From: Kribbella sp. VKM Ac-2568
GTDB taxonomy: Bacteria; Actinomycetota; Actinomycetes; Propionibacteriales; Kribbellaceae
DNA: 64,000 nucleotides
Assembly: GCF_004345365.1 (NCBI RefSeq)
Contig: NZ_SLVF01000002.1
Location: forward strand, 372,001 to 436,000
Direction: 5' to 3'
The notes beneath the pieces were generated by a model. It ran no database searches and was not told the DNA's origin. It saw only the letters and a list, made by a program, of their open reading frames with translations. Below are positions 1 to 8,805 of this stretch, piece after piece. Made by a program: the position numbers and the translations under genes. Every line of letters starts with the position of its first letter. The stretch's first letter is position 1.

Positions 1-285
1 GTCCAGGTAGAACGCCAGGCTCGGCGCGCGCCGCAGGCCGAGGGCCTTGCCGACCTCGCTGCGGATCAGGCCACGGGCCGACTCGAGCGCGGCGGCGGTG
101 GACGCCCGCTCCTGCTCTCCGCCGTACACCGTGTAGAAGACGCTCGCCTCGCTCAGATCCCCGGTCAGCTTGGCGTCCGTCACGGTGACGAAGCCGAGCC
201 GCGGGTCCTTGACCCGGCGTTCCAGCAACTCCGCGACGAGTACCTGGATCCGGTCGGCCAGCTGCTTCGCCCTTGCTTCACCCAT
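1..285 (-). CDS. rbfA: Ribosome-binding factor A, N-terminal 95 residues (cut by window edge)
   Basis: RbfA binds the 30S subunit and helps late 16S rRNA maturation. The reverse strand reads [14 protein letters not shown], then an acidic/basic helix and the stretch [17 protein letters not shown], typical of the single KH-like domain of RbfA. The start is the ATG at 285 with a GGGAG-like site about 10 nt upstream. The C-terminal part lies outside the window. It follows infB on the same strand, the usual order in bacteria, with a hairpin in the 138-bp gap. Identification is by motif and context. Confidence 0.9.
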   Translation of the reverse strand, partial: MGEARAKQLADRIQVLVAELLERRVKDPRLGFVTVTDAKLTGDLSEASVFYTVYGGEQERASTAAALESARGLIRSEVGKALGLRRAPSLAFYLD

Positions 286-328
286 CAGGGCTCACTCCCT
301 CGTGTTCCTGCTTGACGTCCATTCATGC

Positions 329-377
329 GTAACGTCCGGAGCGACGGTGGTTGAGAAACCGCCACTCCGGACGTTAC
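329..377. terminator. Strong hairpin between infB and rbfA
   Basis: A perfect 13-bp inverted repeat (GTAACGTCCGGAG at 329-341, its complement at 365-377) encloses a second short stem (346-352 with 57-63 of the same hundred, one G-U pair) closed by a GAGA loop. There is no U-tract. It sits 46 bp after the infB stop and 43 bp before the rbfA start, so it could be a terminator, an attenuator or an mRNA-processing/stability element. Confidence 0.65.
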
Positions 378-423
378 TAGGCTGTCCGGCGCCGGGGTCC
401 GGGGACCTCGGCGCCGGGACCGA

Positions 424-3400
424 TCAGCTGCGCGGCTTCTCGCGCAGTTCGAACGCCTCGACGACGTCACCGATCTTGATGTCGTTGTAGCCCTGGATCG
501 TCAGACCACACTCGAAGCCCTCGCGGACCTCGGACGCGTCGTCCTTGAACCTCTTCAGCGACGACAGGTCGGCGTTGTCGACCACCACGGCGCCGTCCCG
601 GATCAACCGGACCTTGGCGTTGCGGCGGATCGTGCCGGTGGTGACCCAGCAACCGGCGATGTTTCCGACCTTCGAGGAGCGGAAGATCTCGCGGATCTCC
701 GCCTGGCCCAGCTGGACCTCTTCGTAGATCGGCTTGAGCATGCCCTTCAGGGCCGCCTCGATGTCGTCGATCGCCGCGTAGATGACCGAGTAGTACCGGA
801 CATCCACACCTTCGCGCTCGGCCAGATCCCCGGCCTTGCCCGCCGGCCGCACGTTGAAGCCGATGATGACGGCGTCCGACGCGATGGCCAGGTTGACGTC
901 GTTCTCGTTGATCGCACCGACGCCGCGGTCGATGACGCGGAGGTTGACCTCGTCGCCGACCTCGATCCGCACCAGTGCGTCCTCGAGCGCTTCCACCGAA
1001 CCGGACACGTCACCCTTGAGGATGAGCAGCAGCTCCTGGCTCTGGCCCTTCTCCATCGAGGCCATGAAGTCCTCGAGGGTACGACGGGCGCGCCGCTTGG
1101 CGTTGGCCGCCGCACGAGCCCGCGCCTCACGCTTCTCAGCGATCTGACGGGCCATCCGGTCGTCCTCGACCACCAGGAACTTGTCGCCGGCACCCGGCAC
1201 CGCGGTCAGACCGAGCACGGTGACCGGACGGGAAGGGAGGGCCTCCTCGACGTTGTTGCCGTGCTCGTCGAGCATCGCCCGGACCCGGCCGTACGCCGGA
1301 CCCGCCACCATCGAGTCGCCGACCCGGAGCGTGCCGCGCTGGACCAGCACGGTCGCGACCGGACCACGGCCCTTGTCGAGGTGCGCCTCGATCGCCAGAC
1401 CCTGCGCCGGCATGTCCGGGTTGGCCCGGAGGTCCAGCGCCGCGTCCGCGGTCAGGATGACGCTCTCGAGCAGACCGTCGATGTTCAGCCGGGCCTTCGC
1501 CGAGATGTCCACGAACATGGTGTCGCCGCCGTACTCCTCGGGCACCAGGCCGTACTCGGTCAGCTGACCGCGCACCTTGGTCGGGTCCGCGTTCGGCACG
1601 TCGATCTTGTTCACCGCGACCACGATCGGGACGTTCGCCGCCCGGGCGTGGTTCAGCGCCTCGATCGTCTGCGGCATCACGCCGTCGTCGGCCGCGACCA
1701 CCAGGATGACGATGTCGGTGGCCTGCGCACCACGGGCACGCATGGCGGTGAACGCCTCGTGACCGGGGGTGTCGACGAAGGTGATGGCGCGTTCCTTGCC
1801 GTCCACCTCGGTCGTCACCTGGTACGCACCGATGTGCTGGGTGATGCCACCGGCTTCCTTGGCCGCGACGTTCGCGTGCCGGACGGCGTCCAGCAGCTTC
1901 GTCTTACCGTGGTCGACGTGACCCATCACGGTCACCACCGGCGGACGGGAGGCCAGGTCGGCCTCGTCGCCCTCGTTCGACCCGAAGTCGATGTCGAACG
2001 ACTCGAGCAGCTCGCGGTCCTCGTCCTCCGGGGACACGACCTGGACGTCGTAGTTCAGCTCGGTACCCAGCAGTTGCAGGGTCTCCTCGTTGACCGACTG
2101 GGTCGCGGTCACCATCTCGCCCAGGTGGAACAGCACCTGCACGAGCGATGCCGGGTCGACGCCGACCTTCTCGGCGAAGTCCGTCAGCGAGGCGCCACGA
2201 GCGAGCTTCACGACCTCGCCGTCACCGTGCTTGACGCGTACGCCGCCGACGGCCGGCGCCTGCATGTTGTCGAATTCCTGGCGCTTCGCGCGCTTGGACT
2301 TGCGACCACGACGGGCCGGACCGCCCGGACGCCCGAAGGCACCCTGCGTCCCGCCACGGCCCCGGTTGCCCGGGCCCGGACGACCGCCGCCACCACCGGG
2401 AGGACCGCTGGGTCCACCACCGGGACGGAAACCGCCGCCGCCACCGCCACCGCCGCCGCCACTGCGCGGACCGGCACCCGGTCCACCCGGACCGCCGCCC
2501 GGACGGCCACGGCCACCACCACCGGCGCCACCGCCACCACCGCCGCCGCCGGGCCCCGACGGACGGCCGGTGAAGGTACCGGCTGAGGACTTCGGCATCA
2601 TCGCCGGGTTCGGACGCGGGGCGCCCGGAACACCACCGGACGGACGCGGCCGGTCGGACCCACCGCTGCGAGCCTGCGGCGGCCGCGGCGGCATACCCGC
2701 CGGGCTACCACCCTGGGCCGGGGCCGCCGGAGCGCCACCCGGACCCGGACGTGCGCCACCGCGCTGCATGCCCTGGGTCGAGCTGAAGGGGTTGTTGCCC
2801 GGACGCGGAGCGCCCGGACGACCGCCACCGGAACCCTGACCGCCGGGAGCACCCGGACGCGGGGAACCACCCGGACGAGGCGCACCCGGACGGGGCGCAC
2901 CACCCGGACGCGGAGCGTTGCCCGGTACTCCGGGACGCGGCGCCGGACGGGCCGGGGACTCTGCCGCGGGCCGCGGCGCTGCCGGGCTCGGGGCGGACGG
3001 GGCCGGAGCGGCCGGGGCCTCGGCGGCCTTGGCCGCAGGCGCCTCGAACGCGGGAGCCGCCTTGGCCGTGGCCTCCACTGCCGGAGCAGGGGTGGCCTCG
3101 GGACGCGGACCCGGCTTGGGGCCGGGGCGCGGACCCGGACGGGCCGGGGACGGCGCCGGAGCGGGGGCCGAGGCGACCGGAGCGGCCTTCTCGGTCACCG
3201 TCGGCTCAGCCGCGACCGGAGCCGGGGTTGCTTCGGCGGCCGGCGCGGTGCGCTCGGCCTCCACCTTGGGTGCCGGTGCGGCCGGAGCAGGCGCTGCCGC
3301 CTTCTTCTCCACGACCGGCTCCGCCGGGGCGACCGGTGCGGTCGCCTGCGGCGCTGCTGATGTGCTTGCCGCGGCCTTCTTGGCCGCGCGCTTCTTCGGC

Positions 3401-3561
3401 GGGTTCTTCTCGAACTCTTCCGCCAACCGTCGAACGACGGGTGCCTCGATCGTCGAGGACGCCGATCGGACGAACTCTCCCATGTCGTTCAGCCTGGTCA
3501 GAACGACCTTGCTGGTAACTCCGAGCTCTTTCGCGAGCTCGTAGACCCGGACCTTTGCCAC
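424..3561 (-). CDS. infB: Translation initiation factor IF-2
   Basis: IF-2 is the GTPase that places initiator fMet-tRNA on the 30S subunit and promotes 50S joining. The 1045-residue product starts with an IF2_N domain ([17 protein letters not shown]). About 350 residues of Pro/Ala/Arg/Gly-rich low-complexity sequence with RPG and poly-Gly runs follow, then a second IF2_N domain, then the G domain with GHVDHGKT (about residue 546), DTPGHEAFT and NKID, and the C-terminal beta-barrels. The start is GTG at 3561 with GGGAG just upstream. The long disordered linker is usual for actinomycete IF-2 but is at the long end. Second of a conserved minus-strand translation/transcription block. Confidence 0.97.
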   Translation of the reverse strand: MAKVRVYELAKELGVTSKVVLTRLNDMGEFVRSASSTIEAPVVRRLAEEFEKNPPKKRAAKKAAASTSAAPQATAPVAPAEPVVEKKAAAPAPAAPAPKVEAERTAPAAEATPAPVAAEPTVTEKAAPVASAPAPAPSPARPGPRPGPKPGPRPEATPAPAVEATAKAAPAFEAPAAKAAEAPAAPAPSAPSPAAPRPAAESPARPAPRPGVPGNAPRPGGAPRPGAPRPGGSPRPGAPGGQGSGGGRPGAPRPGNNPFSSTQGMQRGGARPGPGGAPAAPAQGGSPAGMPPRPPQARSGGSDRPRPSGGVPGAPRPNPAMMPKSSAGTFTGRPSGPGGGGGGGGAGGGGRGRPGGGPGGPGAGPRSGGGGGGGGGGFRPGGGPSGPPGGGGGRPGPGNRGRGGTQGAFGRPGGPARRGRKSKRAKRQEFDNMQAPAVGGVRVKHGDGEVVKLARGASLTDFAEKVGVDPASLVQVLFHLGEMVTATQSVNEETLQLLGTELNYDVQVVSPEDEDRELLESFDIDFGSNEGDEADLASRPPVVTVMGHVDHGKTKLLDAVRHANVAAKEAGGITQHIGAYQVTTEVDGKERAITFVDTPGHEAFTAMRARGAQATDIVILVVAADDGVMPQTIEALNHARAANVPIVVAVNKIDVPNADPTKVRGQLTEYGLVPEEYGGDTMFVDISAKARLNIDGLLESVILTADAALDLRANPDMPAQGLAIEAHLDKGRGPVATVLVQRGTLRVGDSMVAGPAYGRVRAMLDEHGNNVEEALPSRPVTVLGLTAVPGAGDKFLVVEDDRMARQIAEKREARARAAANAKRRARRTLEDFMASMEKGQSQELLLILKGDVSGSVEALEDALVRIEVGDEVNLRVIDRGVGAINENDVNLAIASDAVIIGFNVRPAGKAGDLAEREGVDVRYYSVIYAAIDDIEAALKGMLKPIYEEVQLGQAEIREIFRSSKVGNIAGCWVTTGTIRRNAKVRLIRDGAVVVDNADLSSLKRFKDDASEVREGFECGLTIQGYNDIKIGDVVEAFELREKPRS

Positions 3562-3612
3562 TACTCTCCCTCTGGTCCGAGCCTGGGGCGCGGACCGTTA
3601 GTTGACGTACAT

Positions 3613-3669
3613 GCTCATCGCATTGCACTCATCGTTCGACACTCATCGAGTGGTCATGAGTCGATGACC
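3613..3669. repeat. Three 14-bp direct repeats plus an inverted repeat in the infB-ylxR gap
   Basis: The octamer (G/A)CTCATCG occurs at 3613, 3627 and 3641, exactly 14 bp apart. It is followed at once by an inverted repeat GGTCAT-N6-ATGACC at 3652-3669. The array lies in the 133-bp gap between ylxR and infB, so it is transcribed ahead of infB or acts as promoter/operator DNA. I recognise no known regulator site. Confidence 0.55.
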
Positions 3670-3694
3670 CGCCTTCATGTCGTCGCGACGGCCT

Positions 3695-4015
3695 TCAAAC
3701 CGCTGCGGGCGGCCGGGCGGCCGCACTTGTCCTGCTGTCGTGCTCCTGCTGCTCCACCTGTTCCCGCACAAGCGTCAGATCAAGCGGTCCCGGAACCTTG
3801 AAGGCCCGCGGGAACGCCTTGCGACGCTCGGCGAGGTCGAGACATCCGGTCACCGGGTGCAGATGCGCCCCACGGCCGGGTGCCCGATGAGCGGGATCCG
3901 GGAGGACACGTCCTCCAGAAACCGTCATCCGCAGCAAGCCGGTCGGACTGTCCCGTTTCCGACACCCGATACAGGTGCGCTCCCCAGGCTTGCCAGGGCG
4001 CGCGTCTGCAGTCAC
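3695..4015 (-). CDS. ylxR: YlxR (DUF448) RNA-binding/nucleoid-associated protein
   Basis: Small basic protein of 106 residues with the YlxR signature ERTCIGCRKR near the N-terminus and a later AxxRKAFPRAFK-like segment. Members of this family are found between nusA and infB in most Gram-positive bacteria. They are thought to bind RNA or DNA, and the exact role is unsettled. GTG start at 4015. It lies 51 bp after nusA and is probably cotranscribed with it. The C-terminus (about 20 residues) is Ala/Pro-rich and poorly conserved. Confidence 0.88.
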   Translation of the reverse strand: MTADARPGKPGERTCIGCRKRDSPTGLLRMTVSGGRVLPDPAHRAPGRGAHLHPVTGCLDLAERRKAFPRAFKVPGPLDLTLVREQVEQQEHDSRTSAAARPPAAV

Positions 4016-4066
4016 TGTCAGGTGATCCTCAGGGTGTGGTGACGACTCAGTCGACCGACCGAGAGA

Positions 4067-5059
4067 TCAGTCTACCTTCTCGTCCCCACGAGTCACATCA
4101 GTATCCGGTCGGATGTCGATCCGCCAGCCCGTCAGCCGGGCCGCGAGGCGGGCATTCTGCCCCTCCTTGCCGATCGCCAGCGAGAGCTGGTAGTCGGGGA
4201 CGACGACCCTGGCGGCGCGTGCCGCGGCGTCGACCACCTCTACTGATGAAACCTGCGCCGGGGACAACGCATTCCCGACGAAGGTGGCCGGATCGTCGCT
4301 GTAGTCGATGATGTCGATCTTCTCACCGTGCAGCTCGTGCATGATGTTGCGCACACGCTGGCCCATCGGGCCGATGCAGGCGCCCTTGCCGTTGACGGAC
4401 GGGTTCAGCGTCCGGACGGCGATCTTGGTCCGGTGACCGGCCTCACGCGCGATCGCCATGATCTCGACGGTCCCGTCGGCGATCTCCGGTACTTCGAGCG
4501 CGAACAGCTTCTTCACCAGGTTCGGGTGGGTCCTGGAGACGGTGATCTGGGGGCCCTTGAAGCCCTTCCGGACGCCGACCACGTAGACCCGCAGCCGGGA
4601 GCCGTGCTCGTACTTCTCCCCCGGCACCTGCTCCGGGGCCGGCAGCACCGCCTCGATCTTGCCGAGGTCGACCATCACCGAGCGCGGGTCGCGGCCCTGC
4701 TGGATGACGCCGGAGAGGATGTCGCCCTCCTTGCCGGAGAACTCGCCGTACCGGACGTCGTCCTCGGCGTCGCGCAGCCGCTGCAGGATGACCTGCTTGG
4801 CCGTGGTGGCGGCGATCCGGCCGAAGTCGGCGGGCGTGTCGTCGAACTCGCGGGCGACCGTGCCGTCCTCGGCGAGCTCGCGGGCGTACACGGTGACATG
4901 CCCGGTCTTGCGGTCCAGCTCGACCCGCGCCTGCTGCTGAGCGCCCTCGGTCCGGTGGTAGGCCACCAGCAGGGCCTGCTCGATCGCCTCCACGACGATG
5001 TCGAAGGCGATGTCCTTCTCGCGTTCCAGGGACCGCAGCACGGCCATGTCGATGTCCAT
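4067..5059 (-). CDS. nusA: Transcription termination/antitermination factor NusA
   Basis: NusA binds RNA polymerase and nascent RNA and modulates pausing, termination and antitermination. The 330-residue protein has the N-terminal polymerase-binding domain ([17 protein letters not shown]), an S1 domain, and two KH domains ([15 protein letters not shown] and [21 protein letters not shown]). It lacks the C-terminal acidic repeats of the E. coli protein, as is normal in actinomycetes. The start ATG overlaps the rimP stop codon (TGATG), which indicates translational coupling. Confidence 0.97.
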   Translation of the reverse strand: MDIDMAVLRSLEREKDIAFDIVVEAIEQALLVAYHRTEGAQQQARVELDRKTGHVTVYARELAEDGTVAREFDDTPADFGRIAATTAKQVILQRLRDAEDDVRYGEFSGKEGDILSGVIQQGRDPRSVMVDLGKIEAVLPAPEQVPGEKYEHGSRLRVYVVGVRKGFKGPQITVSRTHPNLVKKLFALEVPEIADGTVEIMAIAREAGHRTKIAVRTLNPSVNGKGACIGPMGQRVRNIMHELHGEKIDIIDYSDDPATFVGNALSPAQVSSVEVVDAAARAARVVVPDYQLSLAIGKEGQNARLAARLTGWRIDIRPDTDVTRGDEKVD

Positions 5060-5577
5060 CAGTTCTCCTCCACCGTGCCGTCAGCGGCAGGTTCGTCGTT
5101 GCCGGCTGGCCGGTTGAACTCGATCTGGATCTTGGCCTTCGTCATGTCGGCGTAGGCGATCGTGCGCGGGCGGCCCTTGACGTCCAGCTCGGCAGCCTCG
5201 TCGGTGGCAGCCTTGATGCGGCCGGTCACCTTGCCGCCGGCCACGAGGGTGACCTCGACCAGGCGGGAGATGTTGCGCCGCCAGTGCCGGGGCAGCGTCA
5301 GCGGCCGGTCCACCCCGGGGCTGGACACCTCGAGGGTGTACGCGCCGTCACCCATCACGTCGTCCGCGTCGAGCGCCTTGGAGATCGCCCGGGTCACCTC
5401 GGCGACGTCGTCCAGGCTGATACCGCCGTCGCGGTCCACCAGCACGCGCAGCATCCGGCCCCTGCCGGGCGCCGGCGCGACGTCCGCGGCTTCCAGGTCG
5501 CAGCCGAACTGCTGGACGATCGGCCGCAGGAAGTTTTCGAGGCTCTCGGGGTCCGTGTGGTCAGTCCTTCGGCTCAC
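5059..5577 (-). CDS. rimP: Ribosome maturation factor RimP
   Basis: RimP is needed for 30S subunit maturation. The 172-residue product contains the family hallmark [14 protein letters not shown] and the preceding [24 protein letters not shown]. The GTG start at 5577 is the first gene of the minus-strand block rimP-nusA-ylxR-infB-rbfA, so its promoter should lie in the 135-bp divergent gap before 5713. It overlaps nusA by one base. Confidence 0.95.
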   Translation of the reverse strand: MSRRTDHTDPESLENFLRPIVQQFGCDLEAADVAPAPGRGRMLRVLVDRDGGISLDDVAEVTRAISKALDADDVMGDGAYTLEVSSPGVDRPLTLPRHWRRNISRLVEVTLVAGGKVTGRIKAATDEAAELDVKGRPRTIAYADMTKAKIQIEFNRPAGNDEPAADGTVEEN

Positions 5578-5699
5578 AGGTAGACCTGCCTCTCTCTCCA
5601 GTTGTGCACCCGTAAAATTCCGCTCGGCGATCCGACCGAGGGCAGTAGCCCACCATATCTGGCCGGGAGCAGTGTCCGAGCCACTGGCTCCGGCCGGGA

Positions 5700-5705
5700 T
5701 ATCGT
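5700..5705 (+). promoter_or_regulatory. Putative -10 box (TATCGT) for a leaderless start at 5713
   Basis: TATCGT matches the actinomycete -10 consensus TANNNT and ends 7 nt before the GTG at 5713. No Shine-Dalgarno sequence is visible, so transcription and translation may begin at the same base. No convincing -35 box is seen. Confidence 0.5.
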
Positions 5706-5712
5706 TTCGGCC

Positions 5713-6273
5713 GTGCCAGACGATCCCCTCCGCCTCTCGCGCCGGACCGCGCTCCGGACCGCAGCCCTCACCGCCGGTGCCGCGACCGTGTTGTCCACGG
5801 TGCTCACCGGCTGCGACGACGAGCCCGATCGGCCGGGCACGCGGGGGGCGGAGGAGGGTCTAGGCGGCACCTCCCAGCCGGCTCCGAGCACCGACCCCGC
5901 CGTGGTGGCAGCCCTGACCACGGCGGCCGTCCAGATCGCTCAGCTGGCCATGCGCTACAGCAACGTCGGCCTGGCCTTCCCCGCGGCGCGCGCCCAACTC
6001 TCTCCCGGTGTGAGGCTCCACGCCGCCCACCTGGCCAAGCTGAAGGAGGTCAGCGGAGCCGAGCCACCCCAGCCCGGCAAGCTGCCGGCACTGCCGAAGA
6101 CCGCCTCGGCCGCCGTGGCCGACCTGGCAACCCGCGAGCAGAAGCTGGCCATCACCCATGCCGTCGCCGCCGCCAAGTTGTCTGGCACACCCGCTCGCCT
6201 GCTCGCGATGGTGGCCGCCTCCGAGAGTCAGCTGGCCGCGACCCTGACCAAGAAGAAGCAGGCCGCCCAGTGA
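5713..6273 (+). CDS. Tat-exported lipoprotein of unknown function
   Basis: About 186 residues from the GTG at 5713. The N-terminus has a twin-arginine motif (LSRRTALR) followed by a hydrophobic stretch and the lipobox LTGC, so the protein should be exported folded and lipid-anchored on the outer face of the membrane. The mature part is Ala-rich and predicted helical, and probably forms a four-helix ferritin-like bundle with its neighbour. The stop overlaps the next start (GTGA), so the two genes are coupled. Upstream in-frame codons exist but would place about 37 residues before the signal, so the later GTG is preferred. No specific function can be assigned. Confidence 0.8.
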   Translation: MPDDPLRLSRRTALRTAALTAGAATVLSTVLTGCDDEPDRPGTRGAEEGLGGTSQPAPSTDPAVVAALTTAAVQIAQLAMRYSNVGLAFPAARAQLSPGVRLHAAHLAKLKEVSGAEPPQPGKLPALPKTASAAVADLATREQKLAITHAVAAAKLSGTPARLLAMVAASESQLAATLTKKKQAAQ

Positions 6274-6680
6274 CCGAGAACGAGGCCCTCCAGGCAGCTC
6301 TGGCCGGAGAGCACGCTGCCCTGTACGGCGTGGGCGTGGCCGGCGGCAAGCTCAGCGGAGCACGCTTCCGGGCGGCGACGACCCTGTACGAGCAGCACCG
6401 CCGCCGACGCGACACCCTGACCGACCTGCTGCTCGAGTTCGGGGAGAAGCCGGCCGCCGCCGAACCGGCGTACGAGTTGCCGCGGGCTGTGACGAATGCC
6501 GCAACCGCGACCGCTCTCGTGCTGCTGATCGAGCAGCGACTGGCTGCGGTCTACGGCGACCTGGTCGAGTCGGCCGAGCAGGCGAAGGTCCGGACCTTCG
6601 CGATCCAGACACTGATAGCGACGGCGTCGGCCCAGCTCGGTTGGGGCGGCGCTCCGGTGGCCTTCCCCGGCCAGGTCTGA
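6270..6680 (+). CDS. Ferritin-like DUF4439 protein
   Basis: 136-residue helical protein beginning MTENEALQAALAGEHAALYGVGVAGG, with a repeated E..H/Y helix pattern. It resembles the actinobacterial DUF4439 family of ferritin-like proteins. The GTG start overlaps the stop of the preceding Tat lipoprotein, and the pair may act as a two-subunit or folded-together bundle. Metal binding is possible from the E-x-x-H-A and later E/Q positions but is not shown. No signal peptide is present here, so if the proteins interact it would require co-export with the Tat partner (inference). Confidence 0.75.
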   Translation: MTENEALQAALAGEHAALYGVGVAGGKLSGARFRAATTLYEQHRRRRDTLTDLLLEFGEKPAAAEPAYELPRAVTNAATATALVLLIEQRLAAVYGDLVESAEQAKVRTFAIQTLIATASAQLGWGGAPVAFPGQV

Positions 6681-7029
6681 GGCAGCCCGAGGCTGCCCTG
6701 GCGCGGGACCGGTGCAGACCGGTATCCGTACGTGTCCGTCCGGACACGGAATGCTGATGTAACTGGGCAATAACGAAATATTTCCGGTGCGGTTACGGGT
6801 CTTCTGGAATTCGTTGCGTACTCCCCTTTACTCGGAGCGCTACCTTCCCTATATTTCCGGTCACGGAGACTGGGGGGTCGCCGGGCTTTCACCAGCGCCA
6901 CAAGGGCTTTCGGCCGTTGCGGTGCCGGTGATGATCCAAGGCTGAATCAAAGCGTCTGTTCCGTACCTTCATTTGTTGCAAACAACTTCTTGAGCCGCGC
7001 CCTGGGCCGGCTACGGAGGGTAGTGAAGC
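6681..7029 (+). promoter_or_regulatory. AT-richer upstream region of the hydrazine-type cluster
   Basis: A 349-bp gap with no credible gene and clearly more A/T than its surroundings (around 6755-6865). It contains an 11-bp direct repeat (listed separately), a small inverted repeat GTTG-CAAA-CAAC at 6975-6986 and, at its 3' end, a good ribosome binding site GGAGGG (7015-7020) 9 nt before the cupin start. It is the only place large enough for a main promoter of the 7030-15386 genes. Confidence 0.55.
6778..6861. repeat. 11-bp direct repeat ATATTTCCGGT, 73 bp apart
   Basis: Identical copies of ATATTTCCGGT lie at 6778-6788 and 6851-6861 in the gap before the cluster. The spacing of 73 bp is close to seven helical turns, so both copies would face the same side of the DNA. 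This could be a paired regulator site, or chance in an AT-richer patch. Confidence 0.4.
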
Positions 7030-7434
7030 ATGCGTACATTCGACCTGATCACCGGCGAGAGCCTGTTTGTGAAAGATCTTCGGGTAGTCCGTTGGGAGCA
7101 GTACGGACTGGACCGCGATATGCCTTTCCAGGCGATGTGGTACTCCGTTCCACCCGGTTCGGAGAGCCCCATCGACCAACACCCCGAACTGGAACTGTCG
7201 ATCGTCGTCGCGGGCACCGCGCACGTCCTGGTCGGCGGCGTCGTGCACGAGGTGACGACCGGCAACGCCTTCCTGCTGGGCAGCACCGAGGCCCACGTCG
7301 TGCAGAACCGATCGGCGGACGAGTTGCTGACCGTCTTCAGCGCCTACTGGATGCCCTTGGAGACCGAAGGCTCCGGGCCGGCACCGTCAGAGGAGGCCGA
7401 CAGACCGGTCGAGGCCACGGCGGCCGCGCAATGA
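7030..7434 (+). CDS. Cupin protein, partner of the MetRS-like enzyme in N-N bond formation
   Basis: A 134-residue single cupin barrel. Metal ligands are visible as His51 with Glu53/Glu55 (the DQHPELE stretch) and His89 (TEAHVV). In the known hydrazine synthetases Spb40 and PyrN a cupin domain is fused to a MetRS-like domain. The MetRS-like part activates an amino acid as an ester to N6-hydroxylysine, and the Zn-bound cupin then rearranges that ester into an N-N bond. Here the cupin is a free protein, its stop overlapping the MetRS-like start (ATGA), which fits a two-subunit form of the same enzyme. GGAGGG lies 9 nt before the ATG. The last 25 residues are Pro/Glu/Ala-rich, possibly a remnant linker. 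Function is inferred from domain and context. Confidence 0.85.
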   Translation: MRTFDLITGESLFVKDLRVVRWEQYGLDRDMPFQAMWYSVPPGSESPIDQHPELELSIVVAGTAHVLVGGVVHEVTTGNAFLLGSTEAHVVQNRSADELLTVFSAYWMPLETEGSGPAPSEEADRPVEATAAAQ

Positions 7435-8801
7435 ACGGTCCGGCGCATCCCGATCCGGTCACCGTCTTCACCTTCCCGCAACCGACCGCGAACGGTCCGC
7501 TGCACGTCGGCCACCTGTCCGGCCCGTACCTCGCGGCCGACATCGCCGCGCGGGCAGCACGGGCGCGGGGCGAGCGGGTCGTCGTCACCACCGGTCTGGA
7601 CGTGCACCAGAACTACGTCCTGACCCGGGCGGAGCGCGAAGGTGTCGAGGTCGGCGTGATGCTGGCGGACTTCCGGGCAGACATCAAGGAGACCTACGAG
7701 CGCTCCCGGATCGGCTACGACCGGTTCAGCGATCCGCTCGAGGACGACCACGCGCCGATCATCCGGCAGCTGATGAACGAGCTCGTCGCCAGCGGCGCGG
7801 CGCCGCTGCGCGAGGTGACCCTGCACGCCTGTGCGGACTGCTCGCGGACCCTGCACGAGTCCTACCTGGCCGGTCTCTGCGGCGGATGCCAGGCGCCGGC
7901 GTCGGGTGGCGCCTGCGAGCAGTGCGGCGGCTTCACCTACGTCGACGGCATGGTCGATCCGGTCTGCGGCCGGTGTGGCGGCGAACCCCGCCCGTTCCAG
8001 GCGGTCGTCCCGGTCCTGCGGATGGAGGATCACCGCGCGACGCTGACCGACCTCTGGCTGAAGGCGGATCTGCCACCGGCGGTCCGGGCGCTGATCGACC
8101 GCCAGTTGGCGGCCGGCCTGCCCGAGATCGCCCTCGCCTACCCGACCAACTGGGGTATCGAGGGCGACGGACCGCTGGCCGGGCTGCGGATCGGCCCTTA
8201 CACGGAGGTCGCGCTGACCGACCTCTACAACGTCGCCCGGGCGGTGGATCCGACCGCTACCGACCTGGCCGGCTACCGCGCCGCGCTCGGCCGGGTGGAC
8301 CAGTTGTGGCACTTCCTCGGCCTCGACAATGCGTTCTGGTACGCCCTGTACTGGCAGGCGATGTGGGCGGCCGCGGGAATTGATCCATTACCTCTTTCCG
8401 GACTGGTGGTCAACGAGTTCTACACGCTGGACGGATTGAAGTTCTCGACCAGCCGGAATCACGCGGTCTGGGCGAACGAATTGCTCCGCGACGAGGACCC
8501 GGCGTTGGTCAGGCTCTTTCTCGCCTGGGATCGGCCGGACCGCTATCAGAGCGACTTCACCTGGAAAACCTTCCGGGCCTTCGCCGAACGGGTCGGGCCG
8601 ATGCTGGACGGCACCCACCCCATCACGGACGCGCTCCATCCGGCTCTGGCCGAGGTCGAGCTGGCCCGTGGCGAGGACGCCTTGCGGCCGAGCGGATTCG
8701 ACCCGTCGCTGGCCGTGCGGAGTCTGCTCAGCCTGCTGGCCGGCGGCGTACGGGAGACCGGCTCGCTGCGGGCGGCACTGACCGGGACGGGCGGCGAGTA
8801 G
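7431..8801 (+). CDS. Methionyl-tRNA-synthetase-like amino acid ligase (hydrazine-forming type)
   Basis: A 456-residue class I aminoacyl-tRNA-synthetase-like protein. It has the HIGH-type motif HVGH (residues 25-28), a Cys-rich zinc insertion starting CADC at residue 134, the MetRS-like segment NFY/EFYTLDGLKFSTS with KFSTS (337-341) in place of KMSKS, and only about 110 residues after it. It therefore lacks a full anticodon-binding domain. Such truncated paralogues do not charge tRNA. In s56-p1, triacsin and pyrazomycin pathways they activate glycine or glutamate and join it to N6-hydroxylysine. The ATG overlaps the cupin stop, and the lysine hydroxylase follows 4 bp later. Which amino acid is activated cannot be read from the sequence. 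Confidence 0.88.
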   Translation: MNGPAHPDPVTVFTFPQPTANGPLHVGHLSGPYLAADIAARAARARGERVVVTTGLDVHQNYVLTRAEREGVEVGVMLADFRADIKETYERSRIGYDRFSDPLEDDHAPIIRQLMNELVASGAAPLREVTLHACADCSRTLHESYLAGLCGGCQAPASGGACEQCGGFTYVDGMVDPVCGRCGGEPRPFQAVVPVLRMEDHRATLTDLWLKADLPPAVRALIDRQLAAGLPEIALAYPTNWGIEGDGPLAGLRIGPYTEVALTDLYNVARAVDPTATDLAGYRAALGRVDQLWHFLGLDNAFWYALYWQAMWAAAGIDPLPLSGLVVNEFYTLDGLKFSTSRNHAVWANELLRDEDPALVRLFLAWDRPDRYQSDFTWKTFRAFAERVGPMLDGTHPITDALHPALAEVELARGEDALRPSGFDPSLAVRSLLSLLAGGVRETGSLRAALTGTGGE

Positions 8802-8805
8802 GCCG

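Noticed and set aside
1261-2586. 441-codon plus-strand frame inside infB
   Set aside because: Antisense to the IF-2 GTPase domain. The His/Arg/Asp-rich sequence has no domain.
2300-2900. Gly/Pro repeat region in infB as an inserted repetitive element
   Set aside because: Low-complexity Pro/Ala/Gly/Arg linkers are normal between the IF2_N domains of actinomycete IF-2.
7431-8801. A housekeeping methionyl-tRNA synthetase (metG)
   Set aside because: It is about 100 or more residues too short, lacks the anticodon-binding domain, has KFSTS instead of KMSKS, and is coupled to a cupin and a lysine hydroxylase.
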